Below are positions 35,517 through 48,021 of a DNA stretch of 64,000 nucleotides, in pieces (position 1 is the stretch's first letter; the number at the start of each line of letters is the position of its first letter). The position numbers and the translations under genes were made by a program. The notes under the pieces were generated by a model. The model saw nothing but the letters and a program-made list of their open reading frames with translations, was not told where the DNA came from and searched no databases. The stretch spans positions 124,001 through 188,000 of the forward strand of contig JAMAHW010000008.1 of the NCBI GenBank assembly GCA_023627715.1. The letters run 5' to 3'. This DNA comes from Periconia sp. R9002 (Eukaryota; Ascomycota; Dothideomycetes; Pleosporales; Periconiaceae).

Positions 35517-37939
35517 TCAAGAGAATGTACCCATTTTCGGGGCACGTTTGGAAGTGAGGACCGAGTTGTGTAACCTGGACGAAGCTCGAGCAACGCCGCT
35601 GAGAGGGGAACTGGCATGAACCATAGGTGAACTGGGTTGAAACGGGGATTTGGCAATGCGCTTCGGACCAGATCGCTTTCGGAGAGGGGTCATGACCTGC
35701 TCAGCGGATTTTCCAGATCGAATGGGTTTTGAGACAGATGCACGGATAGTAGGATCGGAAGGAAGACAAGCCACATCGCGGTAACGGCTCTGGTTGTTTC
35801 GGAAAGCCGTGACTACTCCGCGATCAAAATGCTGAAGCATGGCATCGGAAGCATTCCTCTTCCTGTTGGCAGGCGTTTGGGTCATGGGTGTCGGATGAGC
35901 AGGCGTTGAGCCATTCATGGCCATGGTAGAGGTAGCGGGAGTGGCAGGAGCGTCCGTTTCCTCGTCTTCCTGGTCTACATCAGTAGCATCCGCGTCGTCC
36001 CCAAAATCCATAAAGTCGGTGATGTTAAGGTCATCCTCGTAGTCCTCCTCTTCATCATATTCACCCTCCTCATCCATGATGGTACCATTCGCGCCAACGC
36101 TTACAAATGGGTAGAAAGCCTCAGGAGGCCCAACACTATCGGCTCCAAAGAAGAATTCGTCCGTAGGTGCAGCTCCGAAGATGCCAGTAAGCATGATGTC
36201 GGTAGTGAAAGGGTTGTTGAACACCTCATTGCTGACTTCGCTATCAGAGCCATTGTTGTATTGTTGCAGCGAAGCGCGCGGGCTGTTGGCGGTACTGTTT
36301 GAACTGCTTTGAGGTCCAAAAGACGTGACCCAAGGGTTTGTAGAGGCGCGCGGGCGGTAGAAAGTTAGTGTTTTAGTCTTGCGGTTCGTCACAGCGATTG
36401 CTTTGCTACTATCATCGTGAATGAAAATACCACGGGTGGGAGGGATGGCCCTTCCTGATGGCTTGGAACCTGCTGGTTTGGAGGAGCGCGCAAAGGGCAT
36501 CGGACTAGAAACTCTCGAGGCAGGTGCTGAAGATGGTTTATGCAAGACTGACTTGTTTTGAACTGGCGTCTGCGGGTTGGCTAACGACTCCATATCGGAC
36601 TCATACTCATCAGTAGTATCGCCTATGTCAGCTGGGTCATGGTGTTAGTAAGGCACAAGATACAAATGGAGAGCATAAGCATACTTTCATAGCCACTCGA
36701 ACCTGGATCAGACGATTCATCATCGTCGAGCTGTCTGGCAGCTTTGAGAGGGTTAGGTCTAGTGGGCGCAGACTGTGGTGTTTCTTCCTGGCCAAAATCC
36801 CAAAAGGACATCTCGGAGCCTGGAGAATCATAGTCTCCGTTGTCCTCATCATATTCTATGTCCAAAAGTTGAGAGAGGCTAGGGGGCAGTTTGTCCTGCT
36901 CCAAAAACAGATCTGGATACAGAGAGCTATCAAGCTCGGAGGAAGAAGCACTGGAACTGTCTGACATTTGAACTTCATCATCAAAGCGAACACGTTTGGT
37001 GGAACTGTCAGAATACTTCCTCTTTGCAATGGGATCAGGTGAGGGAGGCTCAGGCTCAGGCTCAAAGAACTGCCCAAACCCATGATCAGGGAGGCTTATG
37101 TCCTCGAGATAGGCACCACTTAGTGGGGCAGTCATGTCGAAGATGCTGTCGCTAACATGACTGTCGAGGCTCAAACGGCGTGCATCGTTGAAGTTGTTCA
37201 TCAACGTATTGAAACTGTTGCTATCTTCCATTGCCTCCTGTATGAGGAAGCTTTCTTCTTCCTGTTCATAGTCATCATCATCTGGCACTAAATTGACGCC
37301 GCTGTAGTCTTCGTCATCCGACTCGATGGCGTTCTCAGAGTTCTCGATCGTATGATTAGCATTCTCTTTGTACTTCAACAGTGGTTTGAGACTGCTGTTG
37401 CTGAGCTTCCGGGCAACTTTGCGTCTGGGGAAAGATTTTTCAGACTCGTCGTCTCCAAAGAGGACAGACGTGTTAGATACGTTGCTGAATGTACGTTTCT
37501 TATTGGGTGTAAACAACTGGTTCACCGGGTGCTTTCCGGGATAGAGCCCCGTCTCAGGGATCACGGCACCATGCTCCTCCATCTCCGATTCATCTTCCAC
37601 AGGATCCACGCGGATGGCGGGGCGTTTGCCTTTGCCTTTGCCCTTCCCCTTGCCACGACCATGAGACGGGGCAAAAACATCCGGTTCTTCTTCGTCGTCA
37701 TCTTGATCGTCTCCTTGGGTTGCGCTGCTGTCCGCATCTTCATCTCCATTGGAAGCTTCTTCACTAGTGAGTTCATTGCTCGATCCCTCAGTAAGGTGTG
37801 TGGTTTTGGAGGTCGAAGCTTGGTAGTGTTTACCGCTTTGGTGTGATTTGGAGGGTGTATTGTATACAAGCTTATGATCTGGCTGGTGATTTCCGCCGAG
37901 CTCAGCCATAATGGTGTGAGGTTTTGAAGTGTGTGCCAT
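35517..37939 (-). CDS. large acidic nuclear protein, possible CRF1/Ifh1-like transcription factor
   Basis: Exons 37939-36685 and 36622-35517 (62-base intron, acceptor GACATAG) encode 786 residues. Mostly disordered with many acidic clusters (DDDEEE-type near residues 75-90, 220-250, 420 and 560-590), a Lys/Gly tract GRGKGKGKGKGKRP near 95-108, and Ser/Thr-Pro sites. A more ordered-looking block, SDDEDYSGVNLVPDDDD then EEESFLIQEAMED (about 214-245), resembles the core of the fungal CRF1/Ifh1 family that regulates ribosomal-protein genes with Fhl1. RGIFIHDDSSKAIAV and KTLTFYRPRAS follow later. Join ...GYESDTTDEYESD is in phase. The CRF1 assignment is from memory of the motif and uncertain; nuclear location is inferred from composition. 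Confidence 0.65.
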
Positions 37940-40876
37940 AAGTGGTGGTGGTAGTGGTGGTCAAGGTTCGGATATGGTTGGTGGGTGGGGGAGGAGTGTC
38001 GGGAGAGTAGGTCGAGTATACAGAGAAGAAGGAGAAAAGGGAACCAGCGGTCGATTCGGGGGTTTTGCGGTGTACTGAGGTGCAAGACTCGTAACTATGA
38101 TGAGTCTTGGGCGAGAGTCGATGTTCGGGCGGGCGAAGCCGATTGAACTGACAATGAAGTAGTTTGCAGGGTTGCAGGCTCGACGATTGATCAATTGAGT
38201 AGTCGACTGCAAGCAGAGGTGCTGGTAGGCAATCGAAATTGTATCGTCGTAGAGGTTGAAATTCTCGTGAGCTGGCCGGCTGGGACGACCTACAAAGATT
38301 TTGCAGGCCGCCCAGAGGGAATTTAGAGCTCAGCGATCGCCTGCGGCATTGTCTCGACGAAGATGAAATAGAAGAATGTTTTTGAAAATGGGTTCTTCTG
38401 AGGGTATTCTGTTCGGATTTGGCTGGAGAGGTGCTGGCGAGAGGGCAAGAGGGCCAGAGGCATGAGAGAGAGGAAATGGGTAGATTTTTGGGAAATCTTG
38501 GCGGAACTAGCCGGATGTGGCGCGCTAAGGCGGGCTTGCGATGCGGTGAGGGACGACCGGGGGAGTCATCCACGGCCGTCAATGTATTACAGCGCTAGAC
38601 GACCCCTCATTGGCCGGCCATCGTGAGTCTTTGGCCCAGGCAGCAGGAGACTCGGAAAGTTGCAGTCATACATACATACAGTCACCACCACCACCCTCAA
38701 CATCGCCATCGACATCACCACTCTCTCCATTCTTCTTCACTCTTCATGCCCCTCGGGCAACCAGATTCGACGTGAACCACAGACGGCGGGCATGACATGA
38801 CGATACGTTTCTCCGGGGGGGTCGTGTGCCCCTCTCGCTCCCTCGGCTGGCCTGGGCTGAGCAGGATTCCCCACTGACGGCCAAAAAAAAAACAGATCCA
38901 AAACTAAACTCTCCACTCCACTTGACTTGTGAGAGGCGGGCAGGGCGGCGGGCGCAAAACCTCATCGCTCATCATCCCCAAAAAGCCCCACGCCTGTTTC
39001 CAATTCGCCAGCTCTCAAACGCCAGCCTGCCGCAGCCCAGTCCATCCATGCGCTGCCCGAAAGACAGCCTCCATGCATGCATCGTCTCCATATTAATAAG
39101 TACTGTAGCTGTACAATCCGCACCTCGCATCGGGCTAGCCAGCGTCATAACAGCTGCTCTTTTCCCCTTTGCTCCAAAACATGTACACAGGCACATGGTT
39201 CATGTTGCCAGAAGCGTGTCATTGCTAATATCAATCCTTTCCCGTCCCGCACACAGTCATCATCATCATCATCATCTGCCCCGAGATCGAGATACATGTA
39301 CGTAGTTACCTGTGTACCATGGGCATGATGTGAGTGAACTACACACGCACCCGCCCACTATTCTTGAGTACCTATTTGTGGCTTTCCCCATCCTTGCATC
39401 CATCAAACCCCTGACATACAGAGTGGAGAGCAGAAACGACCCCTCTAACCATGATACCTGATACCTACCCCATGCTCTCCTCCATATGTACCATCCAGGG
39501 CCGTAAAAAGCGGTGAAGCGGCGTGGACGTAGCCGTAGCCAAAACAGATGTGTGCAGGGCGGCCCGCCGCAGCACACGCTGTGTAGCAAAAATGGCTTTG
39601 CGGGAGAAACCCCGTGCTGTGCAGCATGTGGTGCTCCCCCGCAATTGGGCAATTGGAGCGGCAAAGTTCAAACTCTCCCCTTTCCTCAGACTTCTGCATG
39701 TAGGTACTGCAATGTACTTGTAACCCTCTTGCTTTTGCATCATCCATCGTACGACCGACGGCGAGGACCCCATCAAACCAGGCCGTGTGCCCGCTACCTA
39801 ATTCTGCCGCTCGCTTTTCTCCCTTCTCTCTAGTGAGGTAGTTGGTCGCTCGACCTGCTCCGAAAGATCTTCAATCATGACATACCCCCCTCGGTGGAGG
39901 CTTGATTATTAGCCAAAACACAAAAAACTTTTTCCTTCCCTCTTTCCAAACGATTACGAAATTTTCCACTAGTAGATTGTTAGTAGGGAGAGAGAAAGAA
40001 TCGACATCATCCCGCCGAGATGCTTCCCTCGTTTAGGACAAGATCAATTCTAACAGAGAGACAAAAAGCAAGGAAGAAGAAAAATCTTCAGAGGGCAGCA
40101 ACAAAACATTCACAGCTATCTAGGTGTTAAAATAGCCCGCACTCACAACACTTACCATCCCACATAGAATGCTTCGAGGACCCTTTTTATTACGATTTTA
40201 GTTCTCATAAGAGTAAGTAGGATACTATGCAAATATTACTGTAGTATATTTTTAGTGATTCTCCTCTCGGTTTACGACTATTTTTTATAGAGATACTACA
40301 GGTGCTTCACAATAATATTTGATGAGTGCGGGATATATTGACCCCCGTGTCCCAGCGGAGAGAAAAAAATTCTTGCAACACGGGACGGGGGAGGAAACCG
40401 GTATTCTCAATTGCTACTCGGGATCTAGAAAGTCTAGGGGGAGAAAGAAAACGTTGATGTCTTCGGTCCTCACGGCACTTAACTTTGCCCACACCGAAGA
40501 TCATGCCATGAAATGATGCGGCAAAACGAAGTTACTGTACTGCGACAGGCTTTCGGAGGCTTTATGACAGCTGTCTATCTTTAAAGTGGGACTTTGTGGG
40601 GACTATGCACGCGCGCGCCCCCAGGAGACAAACTCCTTCAGGGTGTTTTCCCACTTTCTATTGGACTAAACCATAAGACATGGATACAATGTACACTACA
40701 CAGCAGTCATACCCTTAAAACGAAGCGCTCACGTGTACAAGAATGGCTCGGAAAAAGTGTTGCACATGTATGTACATGCATGCACGGATGCACGCCCGAA
40801 AGTCTTCTGAAAATCTATTTCTACAAATATCGGTACAAAATCTTGCAAAACCTATGCATGGTGCCGAAACCGGTCG
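37940..40876. other. long intergenic region
   Basis: About 2.9 kb. It starts with the 5' leader of the acidic protein gene. A CAT trinucleotide run (about 39248-39272) lies in the middle. 40130-40320 is distinctly AT-rich against a mixed background. Open frames here (such as 38826-39305 and 39272-39664) have no proper ATG context or domain. No gene supported. Confidence 0.45.
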
Positions 40877-43800
40877 TTACCATCCCTGTGTGCTCGGATT
40901 CTCGCCAATCGTCACACCCAATCCCTCAACTGTAGTAGGCGCCAGCGGAGCCTCACCTTCGGCTAGCTCTGCAAGTTCACCCAACTCACGCACAGCTTCT
41001 CTGTAATCGACCCCGAGGTAATACAGTAATTGAGCCGACCATTTCACTGTCTCGCGTGTCTGTTGAAACTCTACTGGGTCAACTTTTCCGCCGTGCTTCC
41101 GTCGCTCATCCTCTTCTTCTCGGACCTTTTGTATGATGGTACGAATCGTTTGGCGGTTGGGACGTATTCGACCCCTCAAAACTATACTTGCCCCTGAAGG
41201 TGCAACAATTTCGATGTCGTCAGGTTGGCTATTGTATTCCTGACTTTTACCCACCCGAGTGGTTGGTATTCGGGGTACACCACCAGGCGCCCTGTACGGC
41301 TCAAACACATTAGGCGATATATAACACCACTTCTCCACAATTTCTCTGCTCTTGAAGCTACCGTAGCTGTCTAAAATGCCACTGAGAATCCGATTGAAAT
41401 CGTTGGTATGAAGTCTGATGGGTTGACGCAACGAGAATGCGAGGAATTGAGCGCAGTATTCCTTCCATTCCGCGGAAACACTGGAGAGTATTGCTAGGAG
41501 GCAATAAAGTTCGTTCTGTGTATCGATCAGAATCAAATGCTCCCATTTGAAGAGAAAGTCGGTGAAGGCGTGGCAAACAACATTGTTGGCAATTGATCCT
41601 TCCTCGCCTACGGTTGAAGCGGATCTGAGCAACTCTGCGCCAAACGTAGCCAGAATTTCAGGGGGTACTTGATACCCTGGATCCGCTAGTACATACTCTT
41701 GCATGCCCTCAACCGATCTCCAGCGGTGCAGTCTAATCTGACTACAAAACAGAGCCGTGAATAATTCATGAGGCATGCGATACGTGGCAGTCTCAGCCGT
41801 CCCTGTCCCGCTTGCTTTCACAATCTTTAACACCAGATCGTTCTCGCCGGCCATGGTACCAAATCGGACGATGGAAGCGCCAATCGCCCAATTACTGTAA
41901 TACCCGGGATGTATGAGCGGCCCATCCAAATCGTCTGAAAACAGCAATGAACGTCCGATATCATACATTTTAGATTCTGTGGCAAGGTCCAAGAGTTTGG
42001 CGAGCAGATTCGGGGGAATTTGAGGATGAAAGGCCGGGAACTCAATTGGTGGGAGCTTGTGGGTAAAAAGTTCGTCGTTTTGAACAGACATGCTCTTTAA
42101 AGCTTTGAAGAATTGTTCCAATGATTTTTCCTTGTTGATATCGGTAAAAGTTTGAGTCATCTTCAGGGTTTTCATCGCGCCCAGCAAGTCGCCTCTTGCA
42201 ATGAATGACCGCAACGCTTGGTGAAACAGATTAAGAGGCATTGTTGTCGGCTCGAAAAAGTAGGGCGGCTCGGTTACCACTGCGTCCTCTTGCGATGATG
42301 CGTTGATAGAGTTGACTTCCTTGCCGAACGCAGATGCCAAATCGAGCATATCCAAAAGCAATTCCGGTCGGTTATATGGTACTATACCACCAGAATCCAA
42401 AAGGCGTGGTAGAATGGCATCCCAGGTAGTCGAGCCGAGACTAAGACTATTCGAATCAAGAACTTGTTTGAAATTCTTCAGCTGTTTTACAATAGACTCT
42501 GGAGTGATGCCTCGAGCGCCAATTCCCAACCGCATGGAATTGAGTAAACCATCCACGACAGCCGTCACGACTTCACTGCTAATCGTCATATGTGTTCGAG
42601 CGCGATCCTCGGGCTGTGCGGTATTGTCTTGCTTGAGCCTAAACTGCCCCCAACCCACTGTTTTCTCCGACTCTTCTTTTTGAGCATGCAAAAGCTCCCG
42701 CCAGCTTATAAGACCCCAACTGCGTTTTCTGTCTGAGGACATGGTCCGCTCCAGGATTGCAGCAGCGTCCGGTATCCAGCCACCGTGCACGCAGGACCAG
42801 AGAATGAGCTCCAGCCACAACTCCGAACCTAGACCAGTAACCTTAAGCTTGTATCGCGAGCCGGGAATCTCATGGCCAAGAAAATATGTCGCGTTGGAAT
42901 TTTTCGTGGCAGCCTTGACAGATGCTTCATGTGCTCGCCATGCTGCATCGGATAGTGCCGTAAGGATCTGAGTAGACAGTAAATGAAGCGTAGGAGGCTG
43001 ACGCAGCGCAGAACCGTCCTTGTTCCTTTTCTGTGAGTAAACAGAATCTGGAACCAGTCCCGTATGGTGAAGATGTGCGACGATTTCCAGTACACAAGCC
43101 ATGATGGTGTCGGTTTCGCTATCGCTGCACTCGGCTGCCATCAGGACTAATTCGCCCATGCTACGCCAAAGCTGGCCTACGGCGCTGTGAATGAATCGAT
43201 GACGAGGAGCAATGGTGTCAGGTGCTGAAGTCAAGCTATGCAGGGTGGGACCAGATCTCGCCGAGGGTGAGTTTCGACCAATGACAATGGGTGCTGTGGT
43301 CAATTCATCAAGTGAGAGCGTGTTCATCTCTGTCCATTTGTGATTGAGAAGCACCTCCAATTGATTGGGAAGTGCAGCAGCAACTTTCCCATTTTCAGTC
43401 AGCCTCTTTGCAATCCATACCAACGTTGCCCATCGCTGCTCTACCACCCCAATGTGACTAAGTATGTCTACAGACTCAGTCTGCGCAGTATTCAATACTA
43501 CTGCCAAATCTAAAGATGTGACAGAAGACGAGATATCAGGATCATCTGAAGGAGCTCGTCGAAGGCGCGGTGGGAGGAAAGGCTCGATAGCAGCGACCCA
43601 TGCTTCAGGGTCGCCACGTGAGGTTTTCGTGGGCAACGGTATCTTGGAGCGAATGAGCGTGGGGTATGATGCCGAAGAAGGCTTATGGTTTTGTTGGCGA
43701 GCATTTTGAGACGCTGGCTGAGCTTCTACATCTGCGCGACGACGTCTGGTGGAGGAGAAGGGGCGGCGACGGGGATTGCGGGCAAGCGCTGGAACGAGGA

Positions 43801-43903
43801 AATCGGGAAGTGCGATGATGGACGGGGCATTGAGTCTTGAATTGGGCAATCGGAATGCTTGTGTTAGCACATTGCGAACGCACAGGTGAGCAGAACTGCT
43901 CAT
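40877..43903 (-). CDS. large mitochondrial helical-repeat protein (PPR-like)
   Basis: One exon, 1008 residues. The N-terminus (1-55) is Arg-rich without acidic residues and contains PRRRPFSSTRRRR, a strong mitochondrial presequence. The rest is a long run of amphipathic helices with PPR-like spacing, for example LNLFHQALRSFIARGDLLGAMKTLK, and no catalytic motif. Fungal proteins of this layout usually act on mitochondrial mRNA maturation or translation; that role is inference. The C-terminus is Glu/Leu-rich and ends near TIGENPSTQGW. The absence of introns over 3 kb is unusual next to its neighbours but common for such proteins. It is divergent from the PARP-finger gene by 336 bases. Confidence 0.75.
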   Translation of the reverse strand: MSSSAHLCVRNVLTQAFRLPNSRLNAPSIIALPDFLVPALARNPRRRPFSSTRRRRADVEAQPASQNARQQNHKPSSASYPTLIRSKIPLPTKTSRGDPEAWVAAIEPFLPPRLRRAPSDDPDISSSVTSLDLAVVLNTAQTESVDILSHIGVVEQRWATLVWIAKRLTENGKVAAALPNQLEVLLNHKWTEMNTLSLDELTTAPIVIGRNSPSARSGPTLHSLTSAPDTIAPRHRFIHSAVGQLWRSMGELVLMAAECSDSETDTIMACVLEIVAHLHHTGLVPDSVYSQKRNKDGSALRQPPTLHLLSTQILTALSDAAWRAHEASVKAATKNSNATYFLGHEIPGSRYKLKVTGLGSELWLELILWSCVHGGWIPDAAAILERTMSSDRKRSWGLISWRELLHAQKEESEKTVGWGQFRLKQDNTAQPEDRARTHMTISSEVVTAVVDGLLNSMRLGIGARGITPESIVKQLKNFKQVLDSNSLSLGSTTWDAILPRLLDSGGIVPYNRPELLLDMLDLASAFGKEVNSINASSQEDAVVTEPPYFFEPTTMPLNLFHQALRSFIARGDLLGAMKTLKMTQTFTDINKEKSLEQFFKALKSMSVQNDELFTHKLPPIEFPAFHPQIPPNLLAKLLDLATESKMYDIGRSLLFSDDLDGPLIHPGYYSNWAIGASIVRFGTMAGENDLVLKIVKASGTGTAETATYRMPHELFTALFCSQIRLHRWRSVEGMQEYVLADPGYQVPPEILATFGAELLRSASTVGEEGSIANNVVCHAFTDFLFKWEHLILIDTQNELYCLLAILSSVSAEWKEYCAQFLAFSLRQPIRLHTNDFNRILSGILDSYGSFKSREIVEKWCYISPNVFEPYRAPGGVPRIPTTRVGKSQEYNSQPDDIEIVAPSGASIVLRGRIRPNRQTIRTIIQKVREEEDERRKHGGKVDPVEFQQTRETVKWSAQLLYYLGVDYREAVRELGELAELAEGEAPLAPTTVEGLGVTIGENPSTQGW

Positions 43904-44239
43904 GGATGGCTGATGCGGTCAGGTCGGGGGTGTAGACATTGATGTAGACGGGTCGGGGGTGCATGTGCAATTGGGCAACTTTTTTTCCGCCCATGACTGA
44001 TTAGGTAATGGCTAGCATGACATGACGACAACTCGCGAACGCGTCTAGGATGAGCCCAAGCGCGTGTGCAGCTGCCCTTCGCCTATTGTGCAGCAAGCAA
44101 GCTTCAGTGGAACAAACACCACGACGAGACAGGAAGAGCGAACGGGCCCGTTGCTGCCTGGTCCTATTATCTATATCTTCACCAGACCCCTCGTATTTCT
44201 ACCACTTCGCCGCTCATCCACACCACATCCACCGCGACA
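43904..44239. other. divergent promoter region
   Basis: 336 bases between the mitochondrial-protein gene and the PARP-finger gene; no coding frame, shared 5' control region likely. Confidence 0.5.
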
Positions 44240-45257
44240 ATGCCTTACCGCGTCGGTACGTAACATGGTCCAACCCCCCTGCCATATCTCATCCATTGAT
44301 CCCATATCATCCAACTACGAAGCTTACGCTCTCTACAGAGGTGGCCGCTCAAGGCCGTGCAGTATGCAAGAACAAGGAATGCAAAGATGCTGCCGTCAAA
44401 ATTCAGAAGGGTGAATTCCGCATGGGCACTCTGATCACAATCCACGAGCACACAAGCTGGACCTGGAAGCATTGGTATGCTGTCGCCCATCTCTCACCCA
44501 TAACGATGCATAACTAACAACCGCAAACTAGGGGCTGTGTGACTCCACTCCAGATTTCGCATCTCCAAGAGGAGAGTGGCGGCGATACAGAGATGGTGGA
44601 TGGTTACGATGAGCTTCCCTCCGAGTTGCAAGCAAAGGTTGACTATGCTCTTGAGCATGGTCACGTACCAGACGAAGATTGGAAAGGCGATGTTGAATGC
44701 AACCGTCCTGGCGCCAAAGGTTTCCGCACCAAAGCGACCAAGGCAAAGAATACCAAAAAGGCGAAGACCGAAAAGGTACTGCCACACTATTGTACATTCT
44801 CGTTACCTGGACTTCACTAACATTAGCAGGAGGAAGCAAGTGGTGCCGAGGAACCCAAGTCTAAGAAGAAACGGGGACGTCCAGTCAAAGAGGAAGTTGA
44901 GGAGGATGAGGAAGAAGCTCCCGCCTCCAAGAAAGCCCGCGGACGCCCCAAGAAGACCGCTGTCAAAGAGGAGGTTGACGAGGAGGCAGAAGCCCCTGCT
45001 CCCAAAAAAGCCCGCGGCCGCCCCAAGAAGGCCGTTGTCAAACACGAGGAGGAAGATGGTGACGGAGGTGAAGACGATGGATCTGAGGCTGAGGATCCAA
45101 AACCACAACGTGGTAGGAAGAAGGCGAGCGCTGCCGCTGCCGACAAGGAGACCACCACCCCAAAGAAGTGAGTTTGAGTCGGATCCCCTGATACTTCCAA
45201 CAAGAACTGACAACCTCCAGACGTGGTAGGAAGAAGAAGTCCACGACCGATGATTAG
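44240..45257 (+). CDS. PARP-type zinc finger protein with AT-hooks
   Basis: Five exons, 44240-44255, 44339-44474, 44532-44775, 44830-45167 and 45221-45257, encode 256 residues. The first exon is only 16 bases and every junction is in phase. Residues 6-55 form a PARP-type zinc finger: GRAVCKNKECKDAAVKIQKG then TWKHWGCVTP, with probable ligands C15, C20, H49 and C52. Such fingers recognise DNA breaks or nicks. No catalytic PARP domain follows. Instead there is a short conserved helix region (60-110) and a Lys/Glu-rich tail with AT-hook cores: KKRGRPVK, two copies of KARGRPKK and PQRGRKK, then RGRKKKS at the end. A chromatin protein that could bind damaged or AT-rich DNA. The AT-hook segments are imperfect internal repeats. 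Confidence 0.85.
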
Positions 45258-46554
45258 CGAACCCAAGCGGTGAATTGAGTGCCGCGACCGGGTTTCGTGC
45301 GAGTACTCTAGAATCGGTGGTTGTTTAAAATCATGCTGGCGAGGGGCTCCTCGCCGGCTGGGGTGACTGTTTACAAGTCTACTGTCAATATTGCATATGA
45401 TATAGATACCCATAGGTGAAACTTTCACCTTCCAAGGCATAGCTGTGTTCATGGCGTAGCGCTCGAATCAAAATTCGATATGCTTCCATTATTTGTTGGC
45501 GCACAAATGCTGTGGGTACTGCATCCCGTTCGACATGTTGTTTTTATTAGGTCCTAGGTTTATTGGATATTTCGATCTTTTATCCTCTTCGATTGTCAAT
45601 GCAGTGTGTCGTTTCTCCAAATGTCGACATGAATGGTCGAAAAGGTGTTACCGCACGGGTTAGTCCCAGTTTGGTCGACTACACGTCACGATAATTCGCG
45701 CCACGCCAAAACCCACTCAATCTCTTGCTGTGTATATCTTGACTGGAAGCCAATCCCCATGCGAAGATTAGCGATCGTCGGTAGATCGAATCTCTTGTGC
45801 CTGACACTAGGCAATACTGGGTCATCATTGATGTCTTCTTCTGTCTGGAACTCTACGATTGCTTACGGAAAATGCCCTCCATGGTTCCGGGGGCTGGGGA
45901 ATGAGGACCAAAATCAACAAGGTTTTTGCTTGACGATGGCAGACTCTTGTTCAATCCGTCAGTCATGGTCAATACACGTCACGTCATTCTTGCACACATC
46001 CGGCGTGGACTAGACAACCAATGAGCATACTGTGTAGCAATTGTTGCGTCTCCAAAAACATTCGCTGATATCGCATTTCCTCCAGATCCTTTCCGATTGC
46101 GACCACAGTAGACCATCCCTACTTTTCAACTAGTTTCCTTTCATCAATCGGGTTCAAAGTAAATTTTGAAAAGTGGTCATGCATAGGTTCCTTTTACACT
46201 TTCAACTTGCATCATCCCAGTGTACCACATCCTTCTCCCGCATCATGCTGTCATAGCTATCATCCAGTTGGGGTGCTTTCGCCAGCTAGCATGGCTTTAT
46301 TGATGGTTGGGTGATAGATCCATTTCGTCAGAGGCTTGCGTAGCAACGTCAAGTCAATGACGTTCTTGTTGTGCATGCAATTCAGAAGTACTTAAGAGAG
46401 TTTACTTAACTACTTACATAGATTGAGGCGATATACTTCTTCTTTTCAAAACAACACACAACATAATCACTTCCCGAACTTAGACACCCAGAACTACCTC
46501 ACGCTTTCTTCCTTCTTACTCCTACCAAACCCTTATTACCAACCAAATCTCAAT
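45258..46554. other. intergenic region
   Basis: About 1.3 kb. An open frame at 45633-46013 (126 codons) lacks motif or support. CT-rich leader just before 46555. Confidence 0.45.
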
Positions 46555-46918
46555 ATGCCCGCCAAGGATCAGCAGAACGATATTCCCGACGGTATCGTCC
46601 ACGATAACGACTATGTCAGAGGCAACGATCAGAAACCGGTTCCCGTTCAAAAGGACGAAGCCCCTGTAGAAGACCCCTACGATCCTGCGACTGCTGATTC
46701 AGATGCGCAACTTCGTACGTTTTTTACTCCAAGGCATCGAAATCATGTAAGCTAACAGTGCTGTTAAAGGCCGCGACGAGAAGGATGCTATTAATAGGAG
46801 CAACATCATCGACGGACGCACCCGTGGAGCTGCTAAGAAGTCAGGCACTTATCGCGAGCCGGGTGACGAGGAGGGATTGCCTGGCCCTGATGATGGAAGG
46901 TCTTCTATTAGGCAGTAG
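46555..46918 (+). CDS. small acidic conserved fungal protein
   Basis: Exons 46555-46714 and 46770-46918 encode 102 residues. Hydrophilic, rich in Asp/Glu/Lys/Arg, no signal peptide or membrane segment. The second exon carries INRSNIIDGRTRGA and GTYREPGDEEGLPGPDDG, a pattern I recall from short uncharacterised proteins of other filamentous ascomycetes. The start has a long pyrimidine/A-rich leader, typical of strongly expressed fungal genes, and the junction restores ...AQLRRDEKD in phase. Function unknown; it may be a stress-related or chaperone-like disordered protein, but that is a guess from composition. Confidence 0.7.
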
Positions 46919-48021
46919 ATGTGGTGTTGAGTTATGAGAGTGTACGATTATTAGCCGTAGTTTCATGTTTTAGTTAACCAAATTCAAAATCGTCAGTTCT
47001 TTGAACATAATGCGTTTTGATGATTGATTGGTTCTAAATAGGTAAGCTTACCTTACCCATATTTCACTATTGTGTGTAAACCATGATACATGAGTGTCTT
47101 AACCAATTAGATAAATTATGGATGATCCTTTTTATCTTTGATTTTGATGTCTCTTAGAGTTGTGCTTCGCACCATCCATCCTCGACTTTTATCCATCGAC
47201 ATATTCCGATCAGTTCCTATGCTGGAATGCCTGTGCTATAGGTAGATACATTGCAAATAATACTTATGTTCTTACCTATAGAGCACAATTCCTCTCTTTT
47301 GTACAGCTGCTAACTTTTGGACGGTTGCCTATCACGTCTTGTTATCTAGGTATACCCAACACTTTATTGTGTAGACATCTTGAACTCGATTCCACATATC
47401 GCATGATATCCAAGCTGCATTGCTTAGTTATATGCTGAACGCAATTCTTGGTCGAGTAGATTGGTACATCGTAGACAATAGCAGCGACGATGCTCATCCG
47501 CATGCTTGTTGTTATATCTGGGTCTTCACCCCCCAAACGGCAACGCGGGGAAGTAAACAAGGCTCCTTTACCTGCAAGAGTAGTCCAGGCAGCGTTATTT
47601 GTTTAGTCTTGGCGTGTCAATGACCACTCTCCCCATATAACCACACCCGCTCTCCTTCTTTACCCTCAAGCACCCAAGAACATCACTGACATTTTGCCCC
47701 AGATAATCGAATCGGTAACACCTTGTCGTCAACGTCACAGTGAACGCCGTTTTCATACCGTCTCCAAGACAACCACAAGAAGCACATATAAGTCCTCATT
47801 TCGTGCTTAAAAGGTGCGCTCTTTCGAGCAAAAAATCGCCTACTACCACCGAGGGTATCGCCTCTACGACACCTTGGGGAACCCAATTGCACCATTCGCC
47901 TATTCAATCGGGGTCGGCGCGCAAGTGTGCTGCCTCAAGACCAACTGCTCACCACCATATCGTGCAGACGACCCTAACTGTCGACAAAATCGACGTCAGC
48001 GCCCGCAATCGGTACAAGAAG
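46919..48021. other. intergenic region, possible unplaced 5' exon
   Basis: AT-rich to about 47600. From 47740 to 48079 two overlapping + frames are open: one spliced onto the next gene, and another (47814-48077) with a protein-like run YYHRGYRLYDTLGNP. I could not build an ATG-started model that uses them. Confidence 0.4.

Noticed and set aside
38826..39664. Genes in the long interval upstream of the CRF1-like gene
   Set aside because: Frames lack ATG starts in context, contain simple repeats (CAT run giving poly-His) and have no domain.
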